DNA from: CAYQJV01 sp964417925
Lineage (GTDB): Bacteria > Hydrothermota > Tepidihabitantia > B3-TA06 > CAYQJV01
Assembly (NCBI GenBank): GCA_964417925.1
Contig: CAYQJV010000069.1
Span: forward strand, 1 to 5,451
DNA length: 5,451 nucleotides
Reading direction: 5' to 3'
Part shown: positions 5,443 through 5,451 of the stretch, one piece after another
How the letters are laid out: the number at the start of each line of letters is the position of its first letter
Position numbering within the stretch: the stretch's first letter is position 1
The notes under the pieces: model-generated
What the model was told of the DNA's origin: nothing
Database searches by the model: none
Seen by the model: only the letters and a program-made list of their open reading frames with translations
Program-made: the position numbers and the translations under genes

Positions 5443-5451
5443 TTAAATATA

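Overview
The window looks like a bacterial chromosome fragment: A+T-rich, standard genetic code (TGA is used as stop), compact genes with 4-8 bp overlaps. Two clues narrow the organism. The glycyl-tRNA synthetase is the bacterial two-subunit (alpha2beta2) type, which argues against Bacteroidota, since these mostly carry the unrelated single-chain enzyme. The decayed region at the right carries remnants of FlgD-like/type-IX-type C-terminal sorting domains, common in the FCB group and in candidate phyla such as WOR-3 or Cloacimonadota. A lineage of the WOR-3 kind is my best guess, but it is an inference.

Layout. Positions 1-861 (minus strand) hold a secreted, probably outer-membrane beta-barrel protein of unknown family. 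A second secreted protein follows, overlapping it by 4 bp, with only its first 12 codons inside the window. Positions 862-1187 are a divergent intergenic region with one promoter per direction. Both promoters have the same geometry: TTGACT, 16 bp, a TANNNT -10 box, 6 bp, ATG. This predicts leaderless transcripts both ways.

Positions 1188-4631 (plus strand) are a tight three-gene operon: an HD-domain phosphohydrolase, glyQ and glyS. The overlaps are 4 bp (ATGA) and 8 bp, and neither internal start has a good Shine-Dalgarno, so translational coupling is likely.

Positions 4632-5451 have no intact gene. Read on the minus strand, the stretch is a graveyard. From right to left it holds a promoter with the same TTGACT-16-TANNNT geometry, a Shine-Dalgarno, a dead start followed by a Rossmann-like flavoprotein N-terminus, one broken sorting domain (KIYDVSG ... 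SGVYF ... stop), broken Ig-like pieces, and a second broken sorting domain (VKVYDVFG) that runs to the glyS stop codon.

How it works together: glyQ and glyS make the enzyme that charges tRNA-Gly, and the HD protein is made from the same message with unknown substrate. The left-hand genes serve the cell envelope. I see no mobile element, CRISPR array, tRNA, rRNA, T-box or convincing terminator. I did not find a clear new multi-gene system. The most unusual signals are the repeated promoter geometry with leaderless starts and the layered pseudogene remnants.
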